From positions 446,208 to 510,207 of the forward strand of contig JBAWZV010000001.1 in NCBI GenBank assembly GCA_037142875.1: a DNA stretch of 64,000 nucleotides. Reading direction: 5' to 3'. Below, piece by piece: positions 33,285 through 42,612 of this stretch. Position numbers and translations under genes: made by a program. The stretch's first letter is position 1. Each line of letters opens with the position of its first letter. The stretch comes from PALSA-600 sp037142875. GTDB lineage: Bacteria; Actinomycetota; Thermoleophilia; Gaiellales; Gaiellaceae. The notes beneath the pieces were generated by a model. That model searched no databases. It was not told the origin of the DNA and was given only the letters and a program-made list of their open reading frames with translations.

Positions 33285-34192
33285 TGGCCGCGATCGCGTC
33301 GGTCGACACCACCCCGGGCCTCGCTGCGTTCATGGTCGACCTCGACGCTCGCCTCGTTCAGGCGGTGGGGCGCCGACCCGGGTTCGCAGCTTCCGTTGCG
33401 GGCGAAGCGCTGGCTGCCGGAGGCAAGCGGCTGCGGCCGTTGCTCTGCTTCCTCTCTGCCGAGAACGGCACACCGATCGCCGAAGGCGTCGCGGTGGAGC
33501 TCGTCCACATGGCGACGCTCGTCCACGACGACCTCGTCGACGGCGCCCGGATGCGCCGCGGGGTCGCCTCTGCCTGGTCGGTCTTCGGCCCCGGTGCGGC
33601 GCTCTCTGCCGGCGACTACCTCTTTGCCTGTGCATTCGCGGAACTGGCGGCGACCGGTGATGCGGCTGCGGTCGCGACGCTTGCCGAAGCCTGTCTCTCG
33701 CTCGCCCGCGGCGAGGCGATGCAACGCAGTCAGACCCATCGGCCCGAGACGACGATCGAGGACTACCTCGAGCGGTGCGCGCTCAAGACCGGGAAGCTGT
33801 TCGAGGCGGCGTGCCTCCTCGGTTCGGGCGGCGATCCGGCCCTCGGCTCCTACGGCCTCTCCCTGGGGATCGCCTTCCAGATCGCCGACGACATCCTCGA
33901 CTGCGCCGGCCAGACACAAGAGACCGGAAAGATTCCGGGCACCGACCTCCGCGAAGGAACCCCGACGATGCCGCTTCTTCTGGCAGCGCAGCAGGACGAG
34001 ATCGTCCGGGCGGCGCTCGCCGGCGGGCCGCTCGACGGCGCCCTCGTTCGCGTCGCGGGTACGGACGCGCTGGCTCGCTCCCGAGAGGAGGCCCTCGACT
34101 ACGCTGCCAAGGCGCGATCGTTTCTCGTCGGTGATGCCTACCGGGCAGAGCTCGAAGCCCTGACCTACGCCGTCGTCGATCGCGCAAGCTGA
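33284..34192 (+). CDS. Polyprenyl diphosphate synthase
   Basis: A trans-prenyl synthase of about 302 residues that makes the menaquinone side chain. The first aspartate-rich motif is LVHDDLVDGARMRRG (about residues 75-89), the second FQIADDILDCAG (about 198-209), and AGGKRLRPLL marks the IPP site near 45. DDLVD with two residues between the Asp blocks is the long-chain type. Chain length cannot be read reliably. A GTG one codon upstream (33281) is an alternative start. Stop overlaps mqnE (TGATG). Confidence 0.9.
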   Translation: MAAIASVDTTPGLAAFMVDLDARLVQAVGRRPGFAASVAGEALAAGGKRLRPLLCFLSAENGTPIAEGVAVELVHMATLVHDDLVDGARMRRGVASAWSVFGPGAALSAGDYLFACAFAELAATGDAAAVATLAEACLSLARGEAMQRSQTHRPETTIEDYLERCALKTGKLFEAACLLGSGGDPALGSYGLSLGIAFQIADDILDCAGQTQETGKIPGTDLREGTPTMPLLLAAQQDEIVRAALAGGPLDGALVRVAGTDALARSREEALDYAAKARSFLVGDAYRAELEALTYAVVDRAS

Positions 34193-35301
34193 TGGCGATC
34201 GCGGTCGACACAACACTCGAACGGATCCGCGACAAGGTCGAGGCCGGCGAGCGGCTCGATCTCGAAGACGGCCTCACGCTGCTCGAGTCCGACGACCTGC
34301 TCGCACTCGGCGAGCTCGCCGATCTCGCCCGACGGGTCCGCGGCGGCGACGACCGCGTCTACTTCATCCAGAACGTCTATTTGAACCAGACGAACGTCTG
34401 CCGCGTGAAGTGCAAGTTCTGCGCCTTCGCCGCCACCCAGAAGCAGGAGAAGGCCTACACGCTCACCCCGGATGAGCTCGTTGCCGACGCTATCGCGCAG
34501 CGGAAGCTGACCCCGTTCACCGAGATCCACATGGTCAACGGCGAGAACCCGCACATCGGTTTCGAGAGCTACGTCGAGGCGATCGGGAAGCTCCACGACG
34601 CGCTCCCGGATGTCTTTCTCAAGTGTTACACCGCGTCCGAGATCCACCACATGACGACGCTGTCAGGCCTCACACACGTGGAGGTGCTGCGCGAGCTCAA
34701 GGACGCCGGCCTCGGCGCGCTCACCGGTGGCGGCGCCGAGATCTTCGCCGACCGCGTGCGGCGGATCGTCGCGCCGGGCAAGGAGCACCCCGACATCTGG
34801 TTCCACGTCCACGACGCGGCCCACCGGATGGGGATCCCGACACACTGCACCCTGCTCTACGGCCACGTCGAGACCTACGAGGAGCGGATCGACCATCTCC
34901 TTCGGCTCCGCGACCAGCAGGACCGCACCGGCGGTTTCCTTGCCTTCATCCCCCTTGCGTTCCATCCCGAGAACACGGTCTTCGAGCGTCGTGGCTTCCA
35001 GTTCCAGACCGGCGCCGCCGACCTGAAGATGCTCGCCGTCTCACGGCTGATGCTCGACAACATCGCCAACATCAAGGCGTACTGGATCTCCCTGACGATG
35101 CCGGTCGCCCAGGTCGCACTCCACTTTGGCGCCAACGACGTCCAGGGGACGCTCGTCCGCGAGGAGATCTTCAAGGCGGCCGGTGCGACGACCGGGACCG
35201 AGCAGAAGCTCGACGAGCTCGTGCGAGTGGTGCGCGCCGCGGGCCGGATCCCGGTGCAGCGCGACACGCTCTACAACGAGATCCGTCGTTGGGACGCCTG
35301 A
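34192..35301 (+). CDS. mqnE: Aminofutalosine synthase (radical SAM)
   Basis: A 369-residue radical SAM enzyme that joins the MqnA product with SAM to give 6-amino-6-deoxyfutalosine. The cluster motif is C70-x3-C74-x2-C77 (NVCRVKCKFCAF), preceded by NVYLNQTN. MVNGENPHIGFESYVE, LTGGGAEIFADRVR and HCTLLYGHVETYEER separate it from MqnC. It is next to mqnA and mqnC, which confirms the pathway. Confidence 0.94.
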   Translation: MAIAVDTTLERIRDKVEAGERLDLEDGLTLLESDDLLALGELADLARRVRGGDDRVYFIQNVYLNQTNVCRVKCKFCAFAATQKQEKAYTLTPDELVADAIAQRKLTPFTEIHMVNGENPHIGFESYVEAIGKLHDALPDVFLKCYTASEIHHMTTLSGLTHVEVLRELKDAGLGALTGGGAEIFADRVRRIVAPGKEHPDIWFHVHDAAHRMGIPTHCTLLYGHVETYEERIDHLLRLRDQQDRTGGFLAFIPLAFHPENTVFERRGFQFQTGAADLKMLAVSRLMLDNIANIKAYWISLTMPVAQVALHFGANDVQGTLVREEIFKAAGATTGTEQKLDELVRVVRAAGRIPVQRDTLYNEIRRWDA

Positions 35302-35302
35302 G

Positions 35303-36088
35303 ATGAACACCGCGGAAGCGTCGCCCATGCTGAAGATCGGACGGATCTCCTACGCCAACATGGCGCCGGTCTTCTACCGCGTCGATTCGGAGTTCGAGGA
35401 GATCACCGGCGTTCCGACAGAGCTGAACCGCCGGCTCGTCGCGGGCGAGCTCGATGCCGCCCCGATCTCGTCGATCGAGTACGCCCGTCATGCCGACACG
35501 CTGCGGCTCCTGCCGCGTCTCTGTGTCTCGTCAGAGGGGGCGGTCGACTCGATCCAGCTCGTCTCGCGTCTCCCGCTCGACAAGATCCGCACCGTGGGCA
35601 TCACGCCGGAGTCGGCGACGTCGGTCGTGCTGACGAAGGTGCTCGTGCCGGACGCGATCCACGTGGCGCTCGGCGAGGACGCCGACGCGAGGCTACTGAT
35701 CGGCGACGCGGCGCTTCGCTCCGCCTTCGAGGATCCGACGCCGCACTACGATCTCGGTCGACTCTGGCTCGAGCGCACGGGGCTGCCGATGGTCTTCGCC
35801 GTCTGGGCTGCGCCCGATCCGGCGCATCCCGATCTGGCCGCCTTCGAGGACGCGCTGGTCGCCTCTGTCCGCGCGGCTCGCTCCGAGCCGGAGGCGCTCG
35901 CCTACGAGGCCTCGGCCGTGTACGGCTATCCCGCCGGGTTCCTTGCCCGCTACTTCGAGAAGCTCCGCTACCGGTTCGGCCCGCGAGAGCGCGCCGGCCT
36001 CCACGCCTTCCTCGAGCTCGCCCACGAGGTCGGCGAGCTTGACGAGATTCCCGAGCTCCGCTTCGTCAACGCCCCCGCCACCGTTTGA
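35303..36088 (+). CDS. mqnA: Chorismate dehydratase
   Basis: A protein of about 261 residues that turns chorismate into 3-enolpyruvyl-benzoate, the first step of the futalosine route. It has the periplasmic-binding-protein-like MqnA fold, with IGRISYANMAPVFYR at the start, AGELDAAPISSIEYARH (about residues 44-60), LIGDAALRSAF and LGRLWLERTGLPMVFAVWAAP. ATG 35303 is used; ATG 35327 would remove eight residues. It begins 1 nt after mqnE and its stop shares one base with the mqnC ATG. Confidence 0.93.
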   Translation: MNTAEASPMLKIGRISYANMAPVFYRVDSEFEEITGVPTELNRRLVAGELDAAPISSIEYARHADTLRLLPRLCVSSEGAVDSIQLVSRLPLDKIRTVGITPESATSVVLTKVLVPDAIHVALGEDADARLLIGDAALRSAFEDPTPHYDLGRLWLERTGLPMVFAVWAAPDPAHPDLAAFEDALVASVRAARSEPEALAYEASAVYGYPAGFLARYFEKLRYRFGPRERAGLHAFLELAHEVGELDEIPELRFVNAPATV

Positions 36089-37188
36089 TGGCCGTCACGA
36101 CGACACCCACCGCCGAGATCCTTGACAAGGCTCTCGGCGGCGAACGGATCACCCCCGCCGACGCGGTTGCGCTGCTCGAGTCACGCGACCTCCTCGCTGT
36201 TGGGCGCGCAGCCAACGAGCTCCGGGCCCGCCGAACGGACCCGAATCGCATCACGTTCATCGTCGATCGCAACCTCAATTACACGAACATCTGCGTCACC
36301 GACTGCGACTTCTGCGCCTTCTACCGCAGCCCCGGTGACCGCCGCGAGGGGTACCTGCTCCCGAAACCGGTCATCTTCAAGAAGATCGAGGAGACGCTCG
36401 AGCTTGGCGGCACCGGCGTCCTGATGCAGGGCGGCCACCATCCCGACCTCGGGATCGAGTACTACGAGGACATGTTCCGCTCGATCAAGGAGCGGTACAA
36501 GATCCACCTGCACGCGCTCTCCCCACCTGAGATCCAGCACATCGCGCGGCACTCGAGGATCCCGATCCCCGATGCACTCTCGCGCCTGCGTGACGCCGGG
36601 CTCGACTCGGTGCCGGGCGGCGGCGGCGAGATCCTCGTCGACCGTGTCCGCAAGATCATCGCGCCAAAGAAGACGAAGTCGGCCGAGTGGCTCGGGGTGA
36701 TGCGCCACGCGCACCGGCTCGGGATGTCGACGACCGCGACGATGATGTACGGCCACGTCGAGACGCTTCCGGAGCGGGTCGAGCACATGCGCCTGATCCG
36801 CGAGCTCCAGGACGAGACCCGTGGCTTCCGCGCGTTCATCTCCTGGACGTTCCAGGACGACGGCAACCGGCTCGGCGCTCTCGTACCACCCGAGACGATG
36901 CCCACGTCGTTCGACTACCTCCTGACGCAGGCGGTCTCCCGGATCTTCCTCGACAACGTCGATCACATCCAGTCGAGCTGGGTGACGCAGGGCATGAAGA
37001 TCGGTCAGATCGCCCTCGAGTTCGGCGCCGACGACCTCGGCTCGATCATGATCGAGGAGAACGTCGTCTCGGCTGCCGGCACGACCTACCGGGCCACGAC
37101 CGACGACTTCGTTCGCACGATCAAGGGCCTCGGCAAGATCCCGGTGCAGCGCGACACGCTCTACCGCGACGTCCGCGTCTGGGACTGA
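36088..37188 (+). CDS. mqnC: Cyclic dehypoxanthinyl futalosine synthase (radical SAM)
   Basis: A 366-residue radical SAM enzyme that cyclises dehypoxanthinyl futalosine. The motif is C69-x3-C73-x2-C76 (NICVTDCDFCAFY). MQGGHHPDLGIEYYEDMF, LDSVPGGGGEILVDRVRK and TTATMMYGHVETLPERVEHM are MqnC hallmarks. Neither the futalosine hydrolase (mqnB) nor mqnD lies in this window, so they must be elsewhere. This is the last gene of the block; the next gene has its own promoter. Confidence 0.94.
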   Translation: MAVTTTPTAEILDKALGGERITPADAVALLESRDLLAVGRAANELRARRTDPNRITFIVDRNLNYTNICVTDCDFCAFYRSPGDRREGYLLPKPVIFKKIEETLELGGTGVLMQGGHHPDLGIEYYEDMFRSIKERYKIHLHALSPPEIQHIARHSRIPIPDALSRLRDAGLDSVPGGGGEILVDRVRKIIAPKKTKSAEWLGVMRHAHRLGMSTTATMMYGHVETLPERVEHMRLIRELQDETRGFRAFISWTFQDDGNRLGALVPPETMPTSFDYLLTQAVSRIFLDNVDHIQSSWVTQGMKIGQIALEFGADDLGSIMIEENVVSAAGTTYRATTDDFVRTIKGLGKIPVQRDTLYRDVRVWD

Positions 37189-37223
37189 CCCTCGCCCCTT
37201 ACAGATCCTTCGCGGCTGTCGGC

Positions 37224-37242
37224 TAGCCTCACGGCGGGCATG
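37224..37242 (+). promoter_or_regulatory. Short-leader promoter, NAGPA-like gene
   Basis: TAGCCT at 37224-37229, ten nt before ATG 37240; no Shine-Dalgarno. Confidence 0.5.
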
Positions 37243-38943
37243 TTCCGCCTCCTTCGAGTCATCCCGGGCGTCTTGCCGCTCGCAGCTTCGCTCGCCGTGC
37301 CCGCGTTTGCGCAGGCGCCTGTGCAGCTGCTTCCGAACGTCACCTACGAGAAGCAGGTGCAGTTCACCCCACATGGCCCCGTCGCGATCTCGGTGATCAC
37401 CGGGCCCGCGCCGACAGGGCTCTACACCGTCGCACCCGTGCTCGGTGGCGGCACGGTCTCCGGCACGCGCCAGACGCTCACCCAGCTCGAGCGCGACGCC
37501 GCGGTTGGTGCCACCACCGCGGGAATCAACGGTGACTTCTTCAACTCGAGCAACGGCCAGCCTGTCGGGCTCGTCGTTCAGGCAGGCGCGATGACCCGCG
37601 GGCCATCGGCCGCACGCTCGTCGATCGGCTTCGACTCGAACGGAACCATGCACGTCGCGCGCTTCTCGTTCAACGGGACATGGCAGGGGGCCGGCCAGCG
37701 CCGCCCGCTCGCTGCCGTCAACCAGAAGCCGCAACGCAACCAGGTGGTGCTCTTCACCTCCGCCTGGGGTGCCGCCACCCCTGCGCTTTCCTCGAGTGCC
37801 GCGGTCGCCCTCTTCGACACGTTTCCCGCTGCAGGAGTCAACAAGGACATCAGCGCCCCGGTCACCGTGACACCCGACCCCGGCCAGATCCTGATTCCGA
37901 CAGGCGGAGCGGTGCTCGTCGCAACCGGGACGGCTGCGACGAAGCTGCAGGCCGACGCGCCTGTCGGGACGAACGTGACCGTCCGGCTGAACCTGCCAAG
38001 CTCATGGGCCAGCGTCGTCTCGGGTGTCGGCGGCGGGCCCTTGCTCGTCCGCGGCGGGAAGGCGGTCTTCCACACGAACGAGAATTTCGACGCCGGGCAG
38101 CTGACCGCGCACGATGCGCGCGCCGGGGTTGGTCAGCTTGCCGACGGCCGGGTTGTTCTCGTTGCGGTCGACGGCGGCCGTCCCGGCTACAGCGTCGGGA
38201 TGACCACTTACGAGCTAGCGCAGACGATGGTGCGTCTCGGGTGCGTCACCGCGGCGGGACTCCAGTACGGCAAGTACGTCACGGCAGCGTTCGACGGCCA
38301 GCTCCTCAACCGGCCGAGCGACCAGGGCGGGGAGCGCGCGGTGAAGGAGGGTCTGCTGTTCGAGTACTTCGGCGTCTATGCGCCGCCTCCGTCGGTTCCC
38401 GTCGTCACGCGGCGTGGCTCGGCTGCGAGCGAGCAGCTCTCGTATCGTCTCCTCCGGCCGTCGAACGTCACGGCGGCCGTGGTCGGCCCGAACGGTACGA
38501 GCCATCAGATCGACACCGGGGCGAAGCAGCCCGGGACGTACACGTTCACCGGGGCCGCGTTCGATAGCGAGGGGGCCTGGCACTGGAACGTCCAGGCGAC
38601 CGACGACCTTGGCCGCGTCTCGACCGCCGACCGGTCGTTCTCCTACGACCTCACACTCTCCTCCGTCAAGGTGTCCGCGGCGGTGACGGCCTCGGCGGGA
38701 CTGAAGGCGGGGGTCACGCTCGCCCGCCCCGCCTCTGTGTCCGTTCAGATCGTGACAGCAGGCGGCGTGCTCGTCGCCACGGTTCCCGCGGTGCAGCTCC
38801 AGGCGGGCGCGCAGAGCGTCACCTGGAATGGGAAGACCACGAGCGGCGGATCCGCACCCGCGGGGTCGTATCTCGCCCGCATCAGCGCGGTGAGCGCGAT
38901 CGGGACAGTCACCACCTCCGCGCCGTTCCGCCTCCACCGATAA
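37240..38943 (+). CDS. Secreted phosphodiester glycosidase (NAGPA)-like protein with FlgD-type Ig domain
   Basis: A 567-residue exported protein. The signal peptide (MFRLLRVIPGVLPLAASLAVPAFA) is cleaved near AFA-QAP. The central domain has the NAGPA/phosphodiester glycosidase pattern: GINGDFFNSSNGQPVGLVV (about 88-106), GGGPLLVRGGKAV and LADGRVVLVAVDGGRPGYSVGMT (about 307-329). The last 100 residues look like a FlgD-type Ig fold with the ending VTWNGKTTSGGSAPAGSYLARISA. Such proteins act on cell-wall-linked phosphodiester sugars; the actual substrate is unknown. ATG start with TAGCCT 10 nt upstream. Confidence 0.85.
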   Translation: MFRLLRVIPGVLPLAASLAVPAFAQAPVQLLPNVTYEKQVQFTPHGPVAISVITGPAPTGLYTVAPVLGGGTVSGTRQTLTQLERDAAVGATTAGINGDFFNSSNGQPVGLVVQAGAMTRGPSAARSSIGFDSNGTMHVARFSFNGTWQGAGQRRPLAAVNQKPQRNQVVLFTSAWGAATPALSSSAAVALFDTFPAAGVNKDISAPVTVTPDPGQILIPTGGAVLVATGTAATKLQADAPVGTNVTVRLNLPSSWASVVSGVGGGPLLVRGGKAVFHTNENFDAGQLTAHDARAGVGQLADGRVVLVAVDGGRPGYSVGMTTYELAQTMVRLGCVTAAGLQYGKYVTAAFDGQLLNRPSDQGGERAVKEGLLFEYFGVYAPPPSVPVVTRRGSAASEQLSYRLLRPSNVTAAVVGPNGTSHQIDTGAKQPGTYTFTGAAFDSEGAWHWNVQATDDLGRVSTADRSFSYDLTLSSVKVSAAVTASAGLKAGVTLARPASVSVQIVTAGGVLVATVPAVQLQAGAQSVTWNGKTTSGGSAPAGSYLARISAVSAIGTVTTSAPFRLHR

Positions 38944-38956
38944 GGTCCCGGTTGTG
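38941..38956 (+). promoter_or_regulatory. Leaderless promoter using a stop codon, DedA gene
   Basis: TAAGGT at 38941-38946, seven nt before GTG 38954. Its TAA is the stop codon of the NAGPA-like gene. Confidence 0.5.
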
Positions 38957-39568
38957 ACCTCGTTCCTCGCCCACCACGGGCTCTGGGCCGTGTTCGTGCT
39001 GATGGCGATCGACGCCGTCTTCCCGGCGGCAAGCGAGCTTGTGATGCTCTACGCCGGCGCGCTCGCGTCGGGAGCGCTTGCGCACTCGTTGAACGTCTTC
39101 GGTTCGGAGCAGACCGGCGCTGGCGCCTTCGTCGCGGTCGCTCTCGCGGGCAGCATCGGGTACCTGCTCGGTGCGATCGGAGGCTGGGCGATCGGCCGGT
39201 ACGGCGGCCGCCGTCTCGTCGAGCGTCACGGCCGCTGGCTGCACCTGACAACCGAGCGGCTCGACAAGGCCGAGCGCTGGTTCGAGCGCTGGGAGGACTC
39301 CGCTGTCCTCGTCGGCCGCATCACGCCGGTCGCGCGGAGCTTCGTCTCCATTCCGGCAGGGATCTTCGAGGCGCCGCTGCTGCGCTACACCGTCCTGACC
39401 GCGCTCGGAAGCGCGATCTGGTGCTTCGCCTGGGCCGGTGCCGGCTGGGGTCTCGGCGCCAGCTGGGAGGGCGTCCACAAGGGATTCCGCTACGTCGACT
39501 ACGCGGTCGTGGCGGGAATCCTCGCCGTCGCGGCGTACTGGTTCCTCCGACGCCGTCGGTCCCCCTAA
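38954..39568 (+). CDS. DedA-family membrane protein
   Basis: A 204-residue protein with about five helices. Recognisable DedA parts are PAASELVMLYAGALASG (acidic residue in the first re-entrant loop), GAIGGWAIGRYGGRRLVERHG, FERWEDSAVLVGRITPVARSFVSIPAGIFE and TALGSAIWCFAWAGAGWGLG. The R-x3-P-x-R type RITPVARSF box is the key transport motif. DedA proteins recycle undecaprenyl phosphate or scramble lipids. GTG start. The preceding TAA stop is the first part of a TAAGGT box 7 nt upstream. Confidence 0.88.
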   Translation: MTSFLAHHGLWAVFVLMAIDAVFPAASELVMLYAGALASGALAHSLNVFGSEQTGAGAFVAVALAGSIGYLLGAIGGWAIGRYGGRRLVERHGRWLHLTTERLDKAERWFERWEDSAVLVGRITPVARSFVSIPAGIFEAPLLRYTVLTALGSAIWCFAWAGAGWGLGASWEGVHKGFRYVDYAVVAGILAVAAYWFLRRRRSP

Positions 39569-39582
39569 CATTGGACATCGTG
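39566..39582 (+). promoter_or_regulatory. Leaderless promoter using a stop codon, aminotransferase gene
   Basis: TAACAT at 39566-39571, eight nt before GTG 39580. Its TAA is the DedA stop codon. Confidence 0.45.
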
Positions 39583-40662
39583 GCCCCGATCCCGCACGTT
39601 GATGTGAAGGCGCAGTACTCGCCGCTGATCCCGGAGCTTGAGGCTGCGTTCGCACGGACCCTCGAGACGGGTCGGTTCATCTTCGGCCCCGAGGTCGAAG
39701 GATTCGAGCGCGAGGCGGCCGAGCACCTCGGCGTGCAGCAGACGATCGGGGTCGCCAACGGCACCGACGCGCTCGTTCTCGTGCTCGAGGCGATGGAGAT
39801 CGGCAGCGGCGACGAGGTGATCTGCCCGGCCTTCACCTTCTACGCAACCGCCGAGGCGATCGCGCGGGTCGGTGCGACCCCGGTGTTCGTCGACATCGAC
39901 CCGACCAGTCTCAATCTCGACCCTGCCGAGGTCGCCCGCCGGATCACGGCGAAGACGAAGGCGATCATGCCCGTGCACCTGTTCGGCAGGCCGGCCCCGA
40001 TCGATGCGCTCCGCGGCTTCGGTCTGCCGATGATCGAGGACTCCGCGCAGGCCTTCGGCGCGGCAGGGATCGCGACGAGCATCGCATCGACCTTCAGCTT
40101 CTTCCCGACCAAGAACCTGTTCGCGCTCGGTGACGGCGGGCTCGTCGCTGCGAATGACCCGGATCTCGCCGAGCGCGTGCGCATGCTGCGCTTCCATGGC
40201 TCCAAGAGCAAGAAGTTCTTCGAGTACGTCGGGATGAACTCGCGGCTCGACGCGCTCCAGGCGTCGATGCTCCGGATCTTCTTGCCGCACCTCGACGGCT
40301 GGAACGCCGCGCGCCGCACGGCGGCAGCGCGCTACGACGCTCTCGGCCTCGGGGAGATCGCCGAGCTGCCGATCGACGAGCCGGGCCACGTCTACCACAT
40401 GTACTGCATCAGAACCCCCGAGCGGGATCTGCTCGCTGCGGCACTCGCGGAGGCCGAGATCGGCTTTGCCTCCTACTACGATCCGCCGCTGCACCTGCAA
40501 CCGGCTCTCGCCTTCCTCGGCGGCGCTGCAGGCGACCTGCCGGAGACCGAGAAGGCCGCGCGGGAGAACCTCTGCCTGCCGATGTGGGGCGGAATCACGG
40601 AGGAGCAGCAGATCCGGGTCGTCGACGTGCTCAGAAAGGCGTCGAGGCTCACCAAGGCGTGA
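39580..40662 (+). CDS. DegT/DnrJ/EryC1/StrS-family sugar aminotransferase
   Basis: A 360-residue PLP enzyme transferring an amino group to a keto-sugar nucleotide. Motifs: GRFIFGPEVEGFEREAAEHL, GVANGTDALVLVLEAM, CPAFTFYATAEAIARVGATPVFVDID, DSAQAFGA and the PLP lysine in FFPTKNLFALGDGG (about residue 180). GTG 39580 with TAACAT 8 nt upstream is preferred; TTG 39571 is possible. It overlaps the FlaA1-like dehydratase gene, which makes the keto sugar substrate, so the two probably work in sequence. Confidence 0.9.
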   Translation: MAPIPHVDVKAQYSPLIPELEAAFARTLETGRFIFGPEVEGFEREAAEHLGVQQTIGVANGTDALVLVLEAMEIGSGDEVICPAFTFYATAEAIARVGATPVFVDIDPTSLNLDPAEVARRITAKTKAIMPVHLFGRPAPIDALRGFGLPMIEDSAQAFGAAGIATSIASTFSFFPTKNLFALGDGGLVAANDPDLAERVRMLRFHGSKSKKFFEYVGMNSRLDALQASMLRIFLPHLDGWNAARRTAAARYDALGLGEIAELPIDEPGHVYHMYCIRTPERDLLAAALAEAEIGFASYYDPPLHLQPALAFLGGAAGDLPETEKAARENLCLPMWGGITEEQQIRVVDVLRKASRLTKA

Positions 40663-42539
40663 TCTCGCTCCCGGTCAACCGGCACCGCCTCTGGCAACTG
40701 TTCGCCGACGCGCTGCTGATCACCGCTGCCTGGCGGTTGACGTTCTTCCTCCGCTTCGACCAGACCGTCCCGCCGTTCTACCGGCACCTGCTCTCCTGGC
40801 GAGTCTTTGCGCTCGTCGTGGCGGTCAAGCTCACCGTCTTCGTCATCTTCGGCTTCTACCACCGCTGGTGGCGGTACGTCTCGACGCGTGACATGTGGGG
40901 AGCGGCGCGCGGCGTCACGGCTGCCTGCCTCCTCTCCGACCTCATCCTCTACGCCTTTCCGCCGGCACATACCGCGCGGCTGCCGCGGTCGATCGTCACC
41001 GTCGACTTCCTCCTCCTGCTGGCGTTCGTCGCCGGCTCACGTCTCCTTGCCCGGTCGCTGATCGAGCGTCCGAAGACCGGCCTCGTCGCCCACGGCAAGG
41101 AGGTGCTGATCGTCGGCGCCGGCAACGCGGCCGACCTGCTGATCCGCGAGCTGCAGCGAAACCGCGCGCTCAACTACACCCCGATCGGCTTCGTCGACGA
41201 CGATCCGCGCAAGAAGGACATGCGCATTCACGGAATCCGCGTGCTCGGAACGACGAACGATCTCAAGCACATCCTTCGCGACAACCACCCCGACGAGGTG
41301 CTGATCGCGATGCCGTCGGCCCCGGGTGACGTCCGCCGCAAGATCGTCGAGCTGACCCGCGCCGAGGGGATTCCCGTCAAGACGCTGCCGGGCCTCTACG
41401 AGCTGATCTCGGGGGACCTCAGCCTCGCCGGGCAGATCCGCCCCGTCCAGGTCGAGGACGTGCTTGGACGCGAGCAGGTCGAGGTCGACCTCGCCGCCAT
41501 CGCCGCCTACGTCCGCGACCGGCCGGTGCTGGTCACTGGCGCGGGTGGGTCAATCGGCAGCGAGCTCTGTCGCCAGCTTGCCCGGCTCGGCGTCGCCCGC
41601 CTGATCCTCGTCGATCAGGGCGAGTCGGCGCTCTACGAGATCGAACGCGAGCTCGTCGACGAGCGCGACTTCCCCGCCGCGATTCCCGTCCTCGCCGACT
41701 GCGGTGACCGCTCGAAGATGCGGCTTGCCTTCGAGCGATACCGGCCGGCTGTCGTCTTTCACGCCGCCGCCTACAAGCACGTCCCGATGCTCGAAGCGAA
41801 CCCGCTCCAGGCGGTCACCAACAACGTCCTAGCGACACGGACGATCGCCGAGGTCGCGGTCGAGTACGGCGTCGAGCGCTTCGTGATGATCTCCACCGAT
41901 AAGGCCGCGAACCCGAAGAACCTTCTCGGCCAGTCAAAGGCCGTCTGTGAGTGGATCGTCGAGTCCTTCGCGCTGCGTGATGACGTCGACACCCGCTTCG
42001 TCGCTGTGCGCTTCGGCAACGTGCTCGCCTCGTCCGGCTCGGTGATCCCGATCTTCCGGCGCCAGATCGAGCGAGGCGGGCCGATCACCGTCACCCACCC
42101 CGAGATGACCCGGTTCTTCATGACGATCCCCGAGGCGTCATCGCTCGTCGTCCAGGCCGGCGCGATCGGCGGTCGCGGCCACGTCTACGTGCTCGACATG
42201 GGGAAGCCCGTCAAGATCCTCGATCTCGCCCGTCAGATGATCGAGCTATCGGGCCGCACCGAGGAGCAGATCAAGATCGAGTTCACCGGTGCGCGTGCCG
42301 GTGAGAAGCTCCACGAGGAGCTCTGGAACGAGGGCGAGGAGGTCGGCCCGACCGGCCACCCCAAGATCTGGCGCGCCGCCCGCGCGCAGATCGACGGTGC
42401 CTGGCTGGACGAGCAGCTTGCCGAGCTCGAGCGTCTCGTTGCCGAGGCTGACACGCTCGGCGTCACGGCGAAGCTGAAGACGATGATCGACGGCCCTGTC
42501 CGGATCGGCCGGGCTGTGCTCGAAGACACGCTGCACTGA
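40659..42539 (+). CDS. Membrane-bound nucleotide-sugar 4,6-dehydratase (FlaA1/WbpM/CapD type)
   Basis: A 626-residue protein with four N-terminal helices (to about residue 125), a CoA-binding-like domain starting VLIVGAGNAADLL, and a C-terminal SDR domain. Its NAD site is VLVTGAGGSIGSELCRQL (about residues 288-305). STDKAANPKNLLGQSK carries the catalytic Asp-Lys pair. The usual SDR Tyr position is Leu, as in large WbpM-type dehydratases that have Met there. It dehydrates a UDP-GlcNAc-like donor. GTG start overlaps the aminotransferase stop. Confidence 0.92.
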   Translation: MISLPVNRHRLWQLFADALLITAAWRLTFFLRFDQTVPPFYRHLLSWRVFALVVAVKLTVFVIFGFYHRWWRYVSTRDMWGAARGVTAACLLSDLILYAFPPAHTARLPRSIVTVDFLLLLAFVAGSRLLARSLIERPKTGLVAHGKEVLIVGAGNAADLLIRELQRNRALNYTPIGFVDDDPRKKDMRIHGIRVLGTTNDLKHILRDNHPDEVLIAMPSAPGDVRRKIVELTRAEGIPVKTLPGLYELISGDLSLAGQIRPVQVEDVLGREQVEVDLAAIAAYVRDRPVLVTGAGGSIGSELCRQLARLGVARLILVDQGESALYEIERELVDERDFPAAIPVLADCGDRSKMRLAFERYRPAVVFHAAAYKHVPMLEANPLQAVTNNVLATRTIAEVAVEYGVERFVMISTDKAANPKNLLGQSKAVCEWIVESFALRDDVDTRFVAVRFGNVLASSGSVIPIFRRQIERGGPITVTHPEMTRFFMTIPEASSLVVQAGAIGGRGHVYVLDMGKPVKILDLARQMIELSGRTEEQIKIEFTGARAGEKLHEELWNEGEEVGPTGHPKIWRAARAQIDGAWLDEQLAELERLVAEADTLGVTAKLKTMIDGPVRIGRAVLEDTLH

Positions 42540-42597
42540 CGCCGCGGCGTTCCACTCTCGTTGCGCCTCGCGGCGCGGCGCGCTCCGGGCCTGTCGA

Positions 42598-42612
42598 TAC
42601 CGTGGGCCAGTG
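42598..42612 (+). promoter_or_regulatory. Leaderless promoter, UvrD-HRDC gene
   Basis: TACCGT at 42598-42603, six nt before GTG 42610; no Shine-Dalgarno. Confidence 0.55.

Noticed and set aside
42540..42575. Terminator between the sugar dehydratase and UvrD genes
   Set aside because: The CGCCGCG/CGCGGCG arms are 22 nt apart with no U-run; such pairs are common in this GC-rich sequence.
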